A stretch of 64,000 nucleotides of DNA from Aliiglaciecola lipolytica E3 (GCF_000314975.1 NZ_BAEN01000022.1:124001-188000), one strand, 5' to 3'. Numbered from the stretch's first letter, positions 52,774-62,060 are shown. The notes: generated from the sequence alone by a model not told the origin. Translations and numbers: made by a program.

Positions 52774-54415
52774 ATCCCAACCCCGCTAAATTTTGGCGAA
52801 TAGCTTGATCCAATTGCTCAGCCTCTTCCATTTGGCTGAATAAAGCTTGGCTTAACTCACGCATTTTCGCCTCAAATGGAACTCCATCATCTTCAATGGC
52901 GGCGGCACCGACATATCGACCTGGCGTTAACACGTAATCGTTAGCTTTTATTTCGTCTAAGGTTGCGGATTTACAAAAACCGGCAATATCTTCGTATGAA
53001 TCAAGCTGCTTGTGTTCCTTTAGCAGCTCTTGTGTCGGGGCGTCGTTTTGTTGTTCTGCGAGTGCCTGTTCAATGGATTGGTTATCCTGTCGCCATGCAT
53101 GGTAAGTGTTTGCAATTTTAGCGATATCTTCGGTAGTTAGTTCCTTGTGCACACGGCTAATCATACTGCCCATTTCTCGGGCATCGATAAACAGTGTTTC
53201 GCCTTGTCTGTTGCGGTAGCCCCGCTCTTTATCTTCACGTTTATTCTTACTGATAAACCACAAGCAAACAGGGATTTGTGTGGTGTAGAACAACTGGCCG
53301 GGAAGCGCAATCATGCAATCGACGAGGTCGTTCTCGATGATTTTCTGACGAATAGCGCCTTCACCACTGGTGTTAGAGCTCATTGAACCATTCGCTAACA
53401 CAAAGCCTGCCGTACCGTGCTCACTAAGCTTAGAAATCATGTGCATGATCCACGCATAGTTAGCGTTACCTGTTGGCGGTACGTCAAAGCCAGCCCATCG
53501 AGGGTCGTCGGTGAGTTCATTGTCGGCACGCCACTGCTTCTGATTAAACGGTGGGTTCGCCATAATGTAATCGGCTTTTAGGTCTGGGTGTTGGTCTTTA
53601 AAGAAAGTGTCTGCGGCAATGTCACCGAGATTGGCAGAGATACCCCGAACCGCGAGGTTCATCTTCGCCAGTTTATAAGTGGTGTTGGTATATTCCTGAC
53701 CGTAAATGGAAATATCTTTGCGATTGCCTTTGTGACTGTCGATAAACTTTAACGACTGCACGAACATACCGCCTGAGCCACAACACGGATCGTATATCTT
53801 GCCTTTGTAGGGCTCTAACATATCGCTGATCAGGGTAACCACAGACTTCGGTGTATAAAACTCGCCACCGCCTTTTCCTTCGTTAGCGGCAAACTTACCA
53901 AGGAAGTATTCATAAACTCGACCTACTAAGTCTTCCTCGCTCATGTCGCATTCGTTAGCCACGGTATTGATGTTATTAATGGTGTCAATGAGTGCGGCGA
54001 GCTTGCTTACGTCCAACGACAAACGCGAAAAGTAGTTATCAGGCAATGCGCCTTTTAACGATGGATTGGTTTTCTCTACGGTATGTAATGCAGTGTCAAT
54101 TTTAACCGCGATATCGTCTTGCTTGGCTTGTTTTTGAATTGTCGACCAGCGGGCTTCTTCAGGTAGGTAGAACACATTATCTTTAGTGTAAAACTCAACC
54201 ATATCAACATAGTCGCCCATGCCTTCTGCTTTAAGCTTTTCTCGTTGGGCTTCAAACTTATCGCTGATGAACTTGAGGAAGATAAGGCTGAGAACTATGT
54301 GCTTATATTCTGCTGATTCAACGCTTCCACGAAGCTTATTGGCTGCATCCCATAGGGCTTCTTCAAAGACGATTTCTTTCTTATTAGCTGATGACTTTTT
54401 CGTTGTTTTACTCAT
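52763..54415 (-). CDS. hsdM: Type I DNA methyltransferase subunit HsdM
   Basis: An N6-adenine methyltransferase of 550 residues. An N-terminal HsdM helical domain (about 15-150) precedes the catalytic domain with SAM motif YDPCCGSGGMFVQ, GGGEFYTPKSVV before it, and the catalytic ANPPF. The start is put at the ATG at 54415 (MSKTTKKSS); a GTG frame opening at 54448 would overlap the upstream stop codon and adds 11 residues. It protects host DNA and is the core of the HsdRMS complex. Confidence 0.93.
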   Translation of the reverse strand: MSKTTKKSSANKKEIVFEEALWDAANKLRGSVESAEYKHIVLSLIFLKFISDKFEAQREKLKAEGMGDYVDMVEFYTKDNVFYLPEEARWSTIQKQAKQDDIAVKIDTALHTVEKTNPSLKGALPDNYFSRLSLDVSKLAALIDTINNINTVANECDMSEEDLVGRVYEYFLGKFAANEGKGGGEFYTPKSVVTLISDMLEPYKGKIYDPCCGSGGMFVQSLKFIDSHKGNRKDISIYGQEYTNTTYKLAKMNLAVRGISANLGDIAADTFFKDQHPDLKADYIMANPPFNQKQWRADNELTDDPRWAGFDVPPTGNANYAWIMHMISKLSEHGTAGFVLANGSMSSNTSGEGAIRQKIIENDLVDCMIALPGQLFYTTQIPVCLWFISKNKREDKERGYRNRQGETLFIDAREMGSMISRVHKELTTEDIAKIANTYHAWRQDNQSIEQALAEQQNDAPTQELLKEHKQLDSYEDIAGFCKSATLDEIKANDYVLTPGRYVGAAAIEDDGVPFEAKMRELSQALFSQMEEAEQLDQAIRQNLAGLGYAK

Positions 54416-54447
54416 TGCTTGTTTCCATATTCTTGTTCCATTCGCCA

Positions 54448-55020
54448 CTAGTGCAGATTCATACTTGCTGCACTATCGGCATTTGTATTTGGTAATTTTT
54501 GTAGTAACTGGGCCATTTCTCTATCTGGCCATATGTAATCTTTCTGACCTTTTACGCCACAGGGCCTATGGCTTAAATCTGCGCTGTATCGGTACGGGTT
54601 GATACCCGCTACCGAGGCGCTCTTGTAATACAATCCATAATCAATTTCCTGAGACACCTGATTCATCGTACCTTGCACCGAACGATTGCAGATTGTATCG
54701 AACGTAAGTGGTTGGTAGTTCGTCGCAGCGGCATCAACCAGTTCAGGCGGCAAATCGCTTTTCAGCAAGGTGTTAATAAACACGTCGTTAAAATGCCAAT
54801 CAAGGTTTGTGAAGTCTTTCTTGGTTAGGCATGGGATAAACAAAGTGAAACGCGTCGCATCATGCACTGCGATGACACACTGTCTACGCTGAATAGCGAT
54901 CAGGTTTGCATGCCAATTGAGCCACTGCGCCTGTATGCCTATAGCAGTCGCAGGTTGTTCTGTAGCTTTCACCTTCTCAGGTAACTTGGCGTAAAGCTTT
55001 TTGGTGCAATGAAGGATCAA
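54448..55020 (-). CDS. DUF6933-type protein in the hsd operon
   Basis: A 190-residue soluble protein starting MILHCTKKLYAKL, which looks like the DUF6933 family (function unknown). Other recognisable parts are LIAIQRRQCVIAVHDATRFTL, broken here by family-variable positions, and a proline/histidine-rich tail (RYSADLSHRPCGV). Its ATG overlaps the WYL gene stop (ATGA) and its stop touches the hsdM frame, so it is co-translated with both. Related proteins appear near defence and toxin genes, but no activity is known to me. Confidence 0.55.
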   Translation of the reverse strand: MILHCTKKLYAKLPEKVKATEQPATAIGIQAQWLNWHANLIAIQRRQCVIAVHDATRFTLFIPCLTKKDFTNLDWHFNDVFINTLLKSDLPPELVDAAATNYQPLTFDTICNRSVQGTMNQVSQEIDYGLYYKSASVAGINPYRYSADLSHRPCGVKGQKDYIWPDREMAQLLQKLPNTNADSAASMNLH

Positions 55021-55910
55021 TTACCACCTCCGCTTCCGTTACCTTTAGCTTCATACCCCGGTGCAATCGCCAAGTTTTGCACATTGTTGAGCGTAAAACG
55101 GTTTTGCAGCCAAAGTTGATATTCCGCACCTTTTAATGTGCCTCGCTCGGTACAGTCCACGTTCCACCGCCTTAACAGGTAACCAGCCATTGCCGCCCGT
55201 ACCTCGATAAGAAGTTGCTTGTTTTCCATGCCGTAATCCATTTCTATCGCGGTTGGATGTTCAACATTCTTCGGATGCGGCACAAGCTGAAGTGGTATAA
55301 GGCGCTGCCATTCGGTATCTGCTTGGGCGCTTTCATCTTCGTTAGGCGTGTCTTTAATTGTTACCTTGCTAATGCGCGTTAACACAAAGTCTCGGAAGCT
55401 TTGACTCTTACGATCAAAGGCGCGAACGTGCCAGCGTAGGCCATTGTCCACGATGGAATGTGGTACGAGCTCTCTGGCATTCGAGCCGCTAGAAAGTGAC
55501 GTGTAAATAACGCTAACCGCTTTGTTATTGAGAATAGCCTGAACAAGGCGCGCAACGATAAAGATGTCTGGGACATTCAGACTGGATGGTGCTTCTACTG
55601 GAAAGTGTATATCGCCTATTGCATCAAACCCGTCTGAGATATCGTTGGCAAGTTTGGTTAAGGTACGCCTTGCGTCGTGCTCGAAAACAGGCTTGAACTG
55701 AGGCGTCTGAAAGTAACGTTTTTCTCGCGAATCGTAAGACAGGTTATCCGGCGCGAGCTCTTTGTAAATACTAAAATCGCGTGAGCCTGCCGATAAGCCG
55801 ACCTGAAAACGATTAATTAAGTCCTGACGATAAATCGCACCTTTGAACAATAGGCAAAAGTCGATGTAGGCAAGGCGTTGTTTTTGAGCAAAGCTGATGG
55901 AGTCGAGCAT
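55017..55910 (-). CDS. WYL-domain transcriptional regulator (BrxR/CapW-like)
   Basis: A 297-residue regulator with an N-terminal winged helix (about 10-70: RLAYIDFCLLFKGAIYRQDL), a middle WYL domain (about 125-200, VSVIYTSLS..ELVPHSIVDNGLRWHVRAFD) and a C-terminal extension (about 215-290, GYLLRRWNVD). This is the layout of BrxR/CapW-type repressors that head BREX, CBASS and other defence operons and respond to nucleic acid or nucleotide ligands. It is the first gene of the operon and likely controls its own promoter in the 72-bp gap at 55911-55982. Confidence 0.82.
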   Translation of the reverse strand: MLDSISFAQKQRLAYIDFCLLFKGAIYRQDLINRFQVGLSAGSRDFSIYKELAPDNLSYDSREKRYFQTPQFKPVFEHDARRTLTKLANDISDGFDAIGDIHFPVEAPSSLNVPDIFIVARLVQAILNNKAVSVIYTSLSSGSNARELVPHSIVDNGLRWHVRAFDRKSQSFRDFVLTRISKVTIKDTPNEDESAQADTEWQRLIPLQLVPHPKNVEHPTAIEMDYGMENKQLLIEVRAAMAGYLLRRWNVDCTERGTLKGAEYQLWLQNRFTLNNVQNLAIAPGYEAKGNGSGGGN

Positions 55911-55982
55911 CGTCCCTGTGTACTTTTCTATACTTTAGTCCAGTGTGGTTTATTTTGAGACGGTTGTAAAGAATATACGCGT

Positions 55983-56987
55983 CTAACTGCTCATAAATCG
56001 GCGCTTAAACTCCTTCTTTCTTGCCTCAGGCTCGACCTCTGTTAATCCAGTGCATCGATGCGCGGCATGCGCATCCCATCCAAACGGCCAGCGTTTAAAT
56101 TCATGTTGATGACAGGCAGGACAAGAACGCTGATGGCCTGCATTAGAAACAGACTGCTTTTTCTTTGTTGTGGGTTTAGGCTTTGTCGGTAGCTTTATCG
56201 CTGGACTGTTAAACGGCTCAACTTTTGGTATCCAGATAGCATCGCCTTTCTCAGGGTCACCAAAACAGATGCGTTCCTGTTCAGGTAAGCTTGCTACCCA
56301 TGCCGCACTGTAGGCGTCCACTCTGTCATGCATCGGTCCAAGGCACATACTGTCTGCTTGCGACCAATCGTCGTCAGTTTTAGGCCAACCGGTGTAATGC
56401 GACATGGCAGACAATTGCAATTCTGCCTGATTTCCTTTGCTTTTGTGGATGTCAGCAACACCTAACTGTTTGACTGTCGCGTGGGGATAGACTTCGATGC
56501 ATTCGGCGACTTTGCTTAGCCGTTCGTTCAACGCAAAACCCAACAGCATAAAGATTTGGTGGGCATGTGGTAGGTTTTGTATTGGCTTACCCGCCTCAAG
56601 ATGTGCAATACCTTTTGCTTTAATCACCTTAAAGTCATCGGCAGAAGGAGTGGTGTAACAACTAATACTCGCTCTATCGAGGGCCTGTTCTGCAAATCTA
56701 CGATCAAGATGGTTATCCCTTGGCAGAAGCGGAGAGTCGATACCTATTCGGATTGGGCTTAAATAGAATGCGTCGCATACCGTTTCTATGTAACTGGCGA
56801 CATTTTCTGCAAATGCCTGATTAACCTTGTCATCCAAGGTCCGTGCGTTGCCTAAACCTCTCGGTGGTTTTATTGGGTAGCTGGCTAACGGGAACGGTAT
56901 TAATCGCCCATTTTCTTGAGTACAAATCACCAGTGGCAGGTACTTACCTTTAGCACAAGCGACATCAATACCGATAAACACGTCCAT
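55983..56987 (-). CDS. DUF429 protein with C-terminal zinc-finger-like segment
   Basis: A 334-residue protein of the DUF429 family, which has an RNase H-like fold. The acidic strand GIDVACAKGK at the N-terminus and GIDSPLLPRD near residue 105 are the family hallmarks, and MHDRVDAYSAAWVA is the later conserved helix. The C-terminus adds a lysine/proline linker and CPACHQHEF...HAAHRC, a likely zinc-binding module. Whether it cuts nucleic acid is unknown. AGGAGAGG precedes the start. It lies upstream of the WYL operon, same strand, but with its own start region. Confidence 0.7.
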   Translation of the reverse strand: MDVFIGIDVACAKGKYLPLVICTQENGRLIPFPLASYPIKPPRGLGNARTLDDKVNQAFAENVASYIETVCDAFYLSPIRIGIDSPLLPRDNHLDRRFAEQALDRASISCYTTPSADDFKVIKAKGIAHLEAGKPIQNLPHAHQIFMLLGFALNERLSKVAECIEVYPHATVKQLGVADIHKSKGNQAELQLSAMSHYTGWPKTDDDWSQADSMCLGPMHDRVDAYSAAWVASLPEQERICFGDPEKGDAIWIPKVEPFNSPAIKLPTKPKPTTKKKQSVSNAGHQRSCPACHQHEFKRWPFGWDAHAAHRCTGLTEVEPEARKKEFKRRFMSS

Positions 56988-57115
56988 GTTTGCCTCTCCT
57001 ATCTGTCAGGAATGAACATTTCATTATTAAACGATACTACACGATTGGAATTAATACCCAATCAAGACATTGCCTGAGTTATTATATTTTCGATATTTAA
57101 CAAGGATGTTCAACT

Positions 57116-57874
57116 ATGCCAAGAAAAAATACTTCTTTTGCTAACCTTCTTTTCCAAGCACCGTGGTGGGTGTCGGTTATAACAGCAGCAATTACCTATG
57201 TTGTAATGGGTCAGGTACTGCCTTCTGTTGAAACTGATAACCAGCTTATCAACATGGTATTTAAGGCAATCGCTATTCCTGCGCCTTATTTTGCAATTTT
57301 CATATTACTCATTGCGCCTTTTTCGTTTTTTAATTCGCGTCGCAAAGCCAAGCAATTAGATGCTCAAAAAAGTATCGAAACCATTCGGCAATTGCATTGG
57401 CGAAATTTTGAGGAGCTAGTGGCAGAAGCCTATCGAAGACAAGGTTATCGAGTAACCGAAGGTGGTTTTGGTGCTGACGGTGGGATTGACCTAGAACTGA
57501 GAAAAGGCGAAGAGCGTATGCTTGTTCAGTGCAAACAATGGAAGGCACAAAAAGTTGGTGTCAGTGTGGTACGCGAGATGTTTGGTGTATTAACCGCCAG
57601 TAATGCAGACAAGGTTATTGTCATCTGTTCAGGTAAATTTACCCAACAGGCGATAGATTTCGCATCTGATAAGACTATCGAGCTACTTTCTGGAAATGAC
57701 CTATTGTTGCTCGTTAAAGATGTCCAAGCAGAGCCCAATATAGCACCGCTCCAACAGGCATCATGCCCAAGGTGTGGCAGTGAATTAGTTGAACGGCAAG
57801 CTAAGCGTGGCACCAATGCAGGAAATACCTTCTTGGGATGTTCCAGCTTTCCCAAATGCCGCTATACCGAATAG
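57116..57874 (+). CDS. Membrane-anchored Mrr-type restriction endonuclease with zinc ribbon
   Basis: A 252-residue protein. Two membrane helices (about 15-35 and 45-70) come first, then a Mrr_cat nuclease domain (about 92-205) with the core GFGADGGIDLELR and MLVQCKQWK (D...QxK), then a topoisomerase-type C4 zinc ribbon (CPRCGSELV ... FLGCSSFPKCRY). Such proteins cleave modified or foreign DNA; the membrane anchor would place cleavage at the inner membrane, for instance during DNA entry. AAGGAT precedes the ATG. The NYN gene follows after 18 bp, in the same operon. Confidence 0.82.
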   Translation: MPRKNTSFANLLFQAPWWVSVITAAITYVVMGQVLPSVETDNQLINMVFKAIAIPAPYFAIFILLIAPFSFFNSRRKAKQLDAQKSIETIRQLHWRNFEELVAEAYRRQGYRVTEGGFGADGGIDLELRKGEERMLVQCKQWKAQKVGVSVVREMFGVLTASNADKVIVICSGKFTQQAIDFASDKTIELLSGNDLLLLVKDVQAEPNIAPLQQASCPRCGSELVERQAKRGTNAGNTFLGCSSFPKCRYTE

Positions 57875-57892
57875 ATATTTTAAGGAAAATAG

Positions 57893-58642
57893 ATGAAAGA
57901 CTTGGATGTTCATAAAAAAGTAGCGGTACTCATTGATGCTGATAACGCCCAACTATCGAAGCTATCTGCCATTTTGGATGAGATATCCGCGCACGGTCAT
58001 GTACTTATCAAGCGAGCCTATGGTGATTGGTCTGTTGAAGCCCTGAAGAACTGGAAGACGTCACTCAATGAGTTAGCCATCCAGCCTATTCAACAATTTG
58101 CCTATACCACCGGAAAGAACTCCACCGACGCGTCCATGATCATAGATGCGATGGATTTACTCTATTCTGAAAAAATCGACGCATTTGCATTGGTATCCAG
58201 TGATAGTGATTTTACGAAACTCGCATCTCGTTTGAGAGAGTCAGAGAAGTTTGTTTTTGGTGTAGGTGAAAAGAAAACGCCAGTGTCGTTCAGGAATGCC
58301 TGTGATGACTTTATCTTTACGGAAAACCTTGAAGCCGGAAAAGTACCTAAAACAGGAAAGTCCAAGCAAACAGAGACTAATGCTTCCAATGGTGCAGAGG
58401 AGTTAATACCGGCACTTCTTAAAGCATGGGAGCTTTATCAAAATGACGATGGATGGGTGAATGCGGGCCCAGCTGGTAGCTTCCTAAAACGTGCGAAGCC
58501 TGACTTTGACCCAAGAACTTATGGTGCTGCAAAAGTTACCGATATTATTTCAAGTCTGTCGACCGTTTTTGAAATGACGAGACAAAAAGGAAAAGGGACG
58601 ACACAAATCATTCTGTACCGCCCCATTGTTGCAACCTCTTAG
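57893..58642 (+). CDS. NYN-domain ribonuclease with LOTUS/OST-HTH domain
   Basis: A 249-residue LabA/DUF88-type protein. The NYN (PIN-like) nuclease domain (about 8-145) has the acidic residues in VLIDADNAQ, NSTDASMIIDAMDLLY and VSSDSDFTKLASRL. The C-terminal OST-HTH/LOTUS domain (about 165-245, ELIPALLKAWELYQNDDGW..VTDIISSLSTVFEM) binds RNA in other proteins. It is expected to cut or process RNA. AAGGAAAA precedes the ATG. It is co-transcribed with the Mrr-type gene and convergent, 1 bp apart, with the hybrid-binding gene. Confidence 0.85.
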   Translation: MKDLDVHKKVAVLIDADNAQLSKLSAILDEISAHGHVLIKRAYGDWSVEALKNWKTSLNELAIQPIQQFAYTTGKNSTDASMIIDAMDLLYSEKIDAFALVSSDSDFTKLASRLRESEKFVFGVGEKKTPVSFRNACDDFIFTENLEAGKVPKTGKSKQTETNASNGAEELIPALLKAWELYQNDDGWVNAGPAGSFLKRAKPDFDPRTYGAAKVTDIISSLSTVFEMTRQKGKGTTQIILYRPIVATS

Positions 58643-58643
58643 G

Positions 58644-58940
58644 CTAATCGAAATCCCAAGGCGGAAGGTCATCATCGATAGCGGCTGACCGTTTGATGGG
58701 TTTCTGCTTCTTGGGTTTGGATTTCGCTTTAGATATCGCTCTCTTTTCCTTTAGATAACGCTTGTAAGCACGCCTTGCTTTTTCGAGGCTCTGAAAACCT
58801 TTATGTTTATTCTTATGAAAACCGTTAACTTGAGCATCTACCTCTTCCCAAGTAGCGTAAACGCCAGGCTCAAAACCTTCGAATACGACATAGGCTGCAT
58901 GTCTGCGGGAAATTTTTATATCGTCAAAACCTCTTGGCAT
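58644..58940 (-). CDS. Free-standing RNA:DNA-hybrid-binding (viroplasmin/RNase H1 N-terminal) domain protein
   Basis: A 98-residue protein. Residues 14-63 match the hybrid-binding domain of RNase H1: AAYVVFEGFEPGVYATWEE, then QVNGFHKNKHKGFQSLEKA. No RNase H domain follows; the C-terminal third is lysine-rich (KAKSKPKKQKPIKR) with an acidic end DDDLPPWDFD. It should bind RNA:DNA hybrids or dsRNA without cutting them. It is the last of the minus-strand run from 62971, though 60-180-bp gaps separate these genes. Confidence 0.75.
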   Translation of the reverse strand: MPRGFDDIKISRRHAAYVVFEGFEPGVYATWEEVDAQVNGFHKNKHKGFQSLEKARRAYKRYLKEKRAISKAKSKPKKQKPIKRSAAIDDDLPPWDFD

Positions 58941-59005
58941 AATCTTGTCCTTACTGTGTTTAAGAATTCCTTATCTGTTTACAGTTTTCAGAAATGCCAC
59001 CGGGT

Positions 59006-59413
59006 TTAATCGGAAATACTCACAGTAAAAGCCTCTAACTCAAGCAGGTAATACAAGAAGTTGCCCTCCCAAATCTGATACATATCTTTTGCCTGTTCGA
59101 TAGGGAATACCCCGAATAGATTTTGAAAAACACCCGACTGAAAATCAAAATCGAGCTCTTTTGTCAGCTCCGCATAAGGGCCACTACCGATGTAGGCAAA
59201 ATCGGTGATGTAGCAGAAATGCCACATGTTGTCGCGTTGCTCGAGTCTTATCTCGACCGGATGAAAGCCCCCTCTCTTGGCACAATAGTTGGGATCTCGA
59301 AAATTAATAGTAACCGCCTCACTGTGCTGTTTGTTATTTCTTAACAGGTTGTCAAGTTCATGAACAAATTTAGTTGATACTGGCAAAGCCAGTCCATCGT
59401 AATGAATACGCAT
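59006..59413 (-). CDS. DUF2787 protein
   Basis: A 135-residue protein with the DUF2787 pattern: TINFRDPNYCAKRGGFHPVEIRLE, shown here by parts TINFRDPNY and GGFHPVEIRL, followed by YITDFAYIGSGPYAEL, LDFDFQSGVFQNLFG and IWEGNFLYYLLELEAF. The family is common on integrative elements of Vibrio and related genera and has no known function to me. The 177-bp gap before the next gene holds no feature I can name. Confidence 0.75.
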   Translation of the reverse strand: MRIHYDGLALPVSTKFVHELDNLLRNNKQHSEAVTINFRDPNYCAKRGGFHPVEIRLEQRDNMWHFCYITDFAYIGSGPYAELTKELDFDFQSGVFQNLFGVFPIEQAKDMYQIWEGNFLYYLLELEAFTVSISD

Positions 59414-59590
59414 AAAATACCTCGAGTATTAGATTGAATGTGATGTGCGCTTTTCGGCGCTAAATTCGTTTGAAAAACGCTAATTTATTGGTATGCAGGT
59501 AAGCCAAGCACCTATCTTTGCGGCAGTACCCTATTTCTCGATGAGCAGAAGCGGATAACACAATGAGCGTGCTCCGCACTCTGTGCTCTA

Positions 59591-60025
59591 TTACTTAGCC
59601 TTCTTCGGCACGGCAGGTTTGAGTAGAAACTCATCCAACTCACCTGACTCTGTTGCTTTGATGATGGTGTCGATGACCTCAGGCAGTTTGGCCTTATCAC
59701 CGATATCTATCGACGGTTTTCCTTTTTGCAACTCGATAGGCTTATTGTTCACTTTGACTTCCAGATAGTAGTGGTCGTCGCTTTCGTAATACCAAGGCCT
59801 AACTGTGGTAGGTCGACGCTGAACGGTGACTTCGCCTGTCTCGGGATTTTTGACTTTCTTATCCCGAAAGGCTTCGAAACGACGGTTCTCAATCATGCAG
59901 ACAGCCATTTCTTTTTGCTGCTCAAGCTTTTCAATAAGCTTGAGACGTTTGCCGAGAACAGGTGGCTTTGGCTCGATTTTAGGACGAGCGATTACCTTGA
60001 GCGAACTCAATACTGATGTAGTCAT
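59591..60025 (-). CDS. DUF6641-like small basic protein
   Basis: A 144-residue protein that begins SVLSSLKVIARPK, contains an E/K-rich helix (KLIEKLEQQKEMA), RRPTTVRPWYYESDDHYYLEVKV, broken by variable residues, and ends with PKKAK. It resembles the DUF6641 family found beside AAA ATPases in mobile elements. It lies 22 bp downstream of the AAA gene and is probably co-transcribed with it. Confidence 0.6.
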   Translation of the reverse strand: MTTSVLSSLKVIARPKIEPKPPVLGKRLKLIEKLEQQKEMAVCMIENRRFEAFRDKKVKNPETGEVTVQRRPTTVRPWYYESDDHYYLEVKVNNKPIELQKGKPSIDIGDKAKLPEVIDTIIKATESGELDEFLLKPAVPKKAK

Positions 60026-60047
60026 GTTGTATACCTTCTAGGTTGGT

Positions 60048-62060
60048 TTAGTTGGCTATAAAGCCGATTGGGGTTTTAGGTTGTTTGCGACGGTTTTCCT
60101 CAACAAGCAGTGAGAGTGCTTGTGTGCGGTGGTCCGTCTTGGGGTTAAAACGCATGTGTCTGGCAACGATTGCCAAATCACCTGGCGTAATATGCTTAAG
60201 CTGACTGAGTGTAGAGGCCTCAGACTGAGTGAGAGCGCGTATGCCAAGCGTTTGCTTGTACAGCTTGTGCAGTTGCTTAACTGACAAGTATGTGCATTCA
60301 AGCTTGATATCAAAGCGTCTCAGCACCGCATGGTCTAACTTGGCTGCGTAGTTGGTAGCGGCAAACACGGGCTGTGTATTGCACTCAAGCTGTGTCAGCA
60401 ACTCATTGACCAATTGAACATCGTGTTGGGCGGTTAGATGCTGCCTGTTTGCTAACAGACTATCGACTTCATCGAGAAGCAATATTGCCTGTTCACGATG
60501 GGCACGATAGAACAGTTCAGAAACCTGTTGTTCGCTTTCGCCTACGTATTTGCTGAGCACATCCGATGCCGAGACGCGGATAATTACCTTGTCGTGGACC
60601 TCGGCTAGATGATGAGCCAGTGCGGTTTTACCTGTGCCGGGTGGTCCGGTAAGTAATACACGAATAGGCGCATCGCATTTAATCGCATTGTCGATGTCGC
60701 GAATTCGCGACTTAGGACCTTTAATGTTGAGCAAGCTCATATCAAACGGCATCTCACCTTGGTATTGCGGTACAGACTCCAACAGGCCAGATGCGATTAA
60801 GGTGTTTTCAGCCACTTCGATAACCGTCTTTTCGGCATCGTTACCTGAGTGATTTACCAAATGGGCAACATGGCAGGCATTATCGATAACCGCTGGCGTG
60901 AGGTTATCTGTCTTTGCCCATTGATGTTTGAACGTCTTGGACAGACGCAAGCCTTTACTGGATGTCTGGATAATGGATTCAAGCTGCGACGCAGGCGGCG
61001 CGGTGACTTCCATCACCAGCTTAAACCGTCGAATATAGCTAGGCTCAAGCCAGTCGATATAGTTGGTAATCCAGATGCACGGCACTTGGGTGTGTTCAAT
61101 AAACCGCTGTAGCCGCTCTTTGGTATATCGGGTATCGGCTTGGTCAAACAGGCTCTCACATTCATCAATTAACAACATGGCATTACTGTTACAGCCCAAT
61201 AAGGTTTGTAACAGCTTTAGGCTTTGCAGCCGTTCATCGCTGGCAAATGGGTGTCCGAATTCATTCTGCGTAGCGGTCTGTTTGGTGTCTTTTGCACGTA
61301 CCTCGATAAGCTGACGATGAGTGACTTTCGCGAGCGTTCGGGCAAACTCGGTCTTGCCGTTGCCGCTTGCGCCATATAGAAGAAGCGAAACGCCCGAAAC
61401 CTGTTTATCCATTGCGGCATTGAGGTACTCGCTCACCAAATCATGGTTGATATGAGCAAAGTCTTTAAGACCAAACTGCGCCTCTGGGCTGCTCGTCATC
61501 AGTGGTGCTAGCAACTGCTCTTTTGTCTTAATCGTTGTCGTCAGTAACGCATTGCGTAGAAAGTACGGCAGTCCCAAGGTCGATAGATTATCGATGTCCA
61601 TACTGTCGACAAAACCAAGCTCAAAGAGCTTCGTCTGTGCATCGTGTAAAGCCTCAATGCGCGACTCGAACATGTGGCATAAGATACGCTGGTTAGTTAA
61701 ACGCTGGACGGTAAATTCCATGTCGGAGTAAAGTTTGGCGAAGCCTTCATTGATGGATAAAAGCATCGTGAACAGCATTATCTCGCTACATGGATGTGCT
61801 AGGCCAAACAGCTCACAAACCTTATCGACGTTTCGTGATAACCGCAGCTCTTCAGGTGATAAAGCAAGGTTTGATAACAGTACCTTTTTAACGTCCTGTT
61901 TCTTTACCGCCTTAGCAAAGCGCACGTGTTTATCTATCACCTTGGGCAACGTGGCAGGCCAGTCAAAATCGACGTGTGATGGTGTAACTTCTAACAGGCG
62001 TAAAGCCAGCTTTGAGCCCAGTGCAGGCAGAGCACTGGATACCAAATTGCGCGACGTCAT
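60048..62060 (-). CDS. Double-AAA ATPase linked to the second recombinase
   Basis: A 670-residue protein with a helical N-terminal domain (about 1-210) and two AAA+ modules. The first has Walker A YGASGNGKTEFA and Walker B MLLIDECESLF (about 230-350); the second has GPPGTGKTALAHHLA and ILLLDEVDSLLANR (about 475-600), with Arg-finger-like RRF in both. The start overlaps the recombinase stop (ATGA). Paired AAA modules suggest a ring machine that remodels protein or DNA-protein complexes. It may help recombination or be the motor of a defence system. No protease domain is present. Confidence 0.82.
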   Translation of the reverse strand: MTSRNLVSSALPALGSKLALRLLEVTPSHVDFDWPATLPKVIDKHVRFAKAVKKQDVKKVLLSNLALSPEELRLSRNVDKVCELFGLAHPCSEIMLFTMLLSINEGFAKLYSDMEFTVQRLTNQRILCHMFESRIEALHDAQTKLFELGFVDSMDIDNLSTLGLPYFLRNALLTTTIKTKEQLLAPLMTSSPEAQFGLKDFAHINHDLVSEYLNAAMDKQVSGVSLLLYGASGNGKTEFARTLAKVTHRQLIEVRAKDTKQTATQNEFGHPFASDERLQSLKLLQTLLGCNSNAMLLIDECESLFDQADTRYTKERLQRFIEHTQVPCIWITNYIDWLEPSYIRRFKLVMEVTAPPASQLESIIQTSSKGLRLSKTFKHQWAKTDNLTPAVIDNACHVAHLVNHSGNDAEKTVIEVAENTLIASGLLESVPQYQGEMPFDMSLLNIKGPKSRIRDIDNAIKCDAPIRVLLTGPPGTGKTALAHHLAEVHDKVIIRVSASDVLSKYVGESEQQVSELFYRAHREQAILLLDEVDSLLANRQHLTAQHDVQLVNELLTQLECNTQPVFAATNYAAKLDHAVLRRFDIKLECTYLSVKQLHKLYKQTLGIRALTQSEASTLSQLKHITPGDLAIVARHMRFNPKTDHRTQALSLLVEENRRKQPKTPIGFIAN

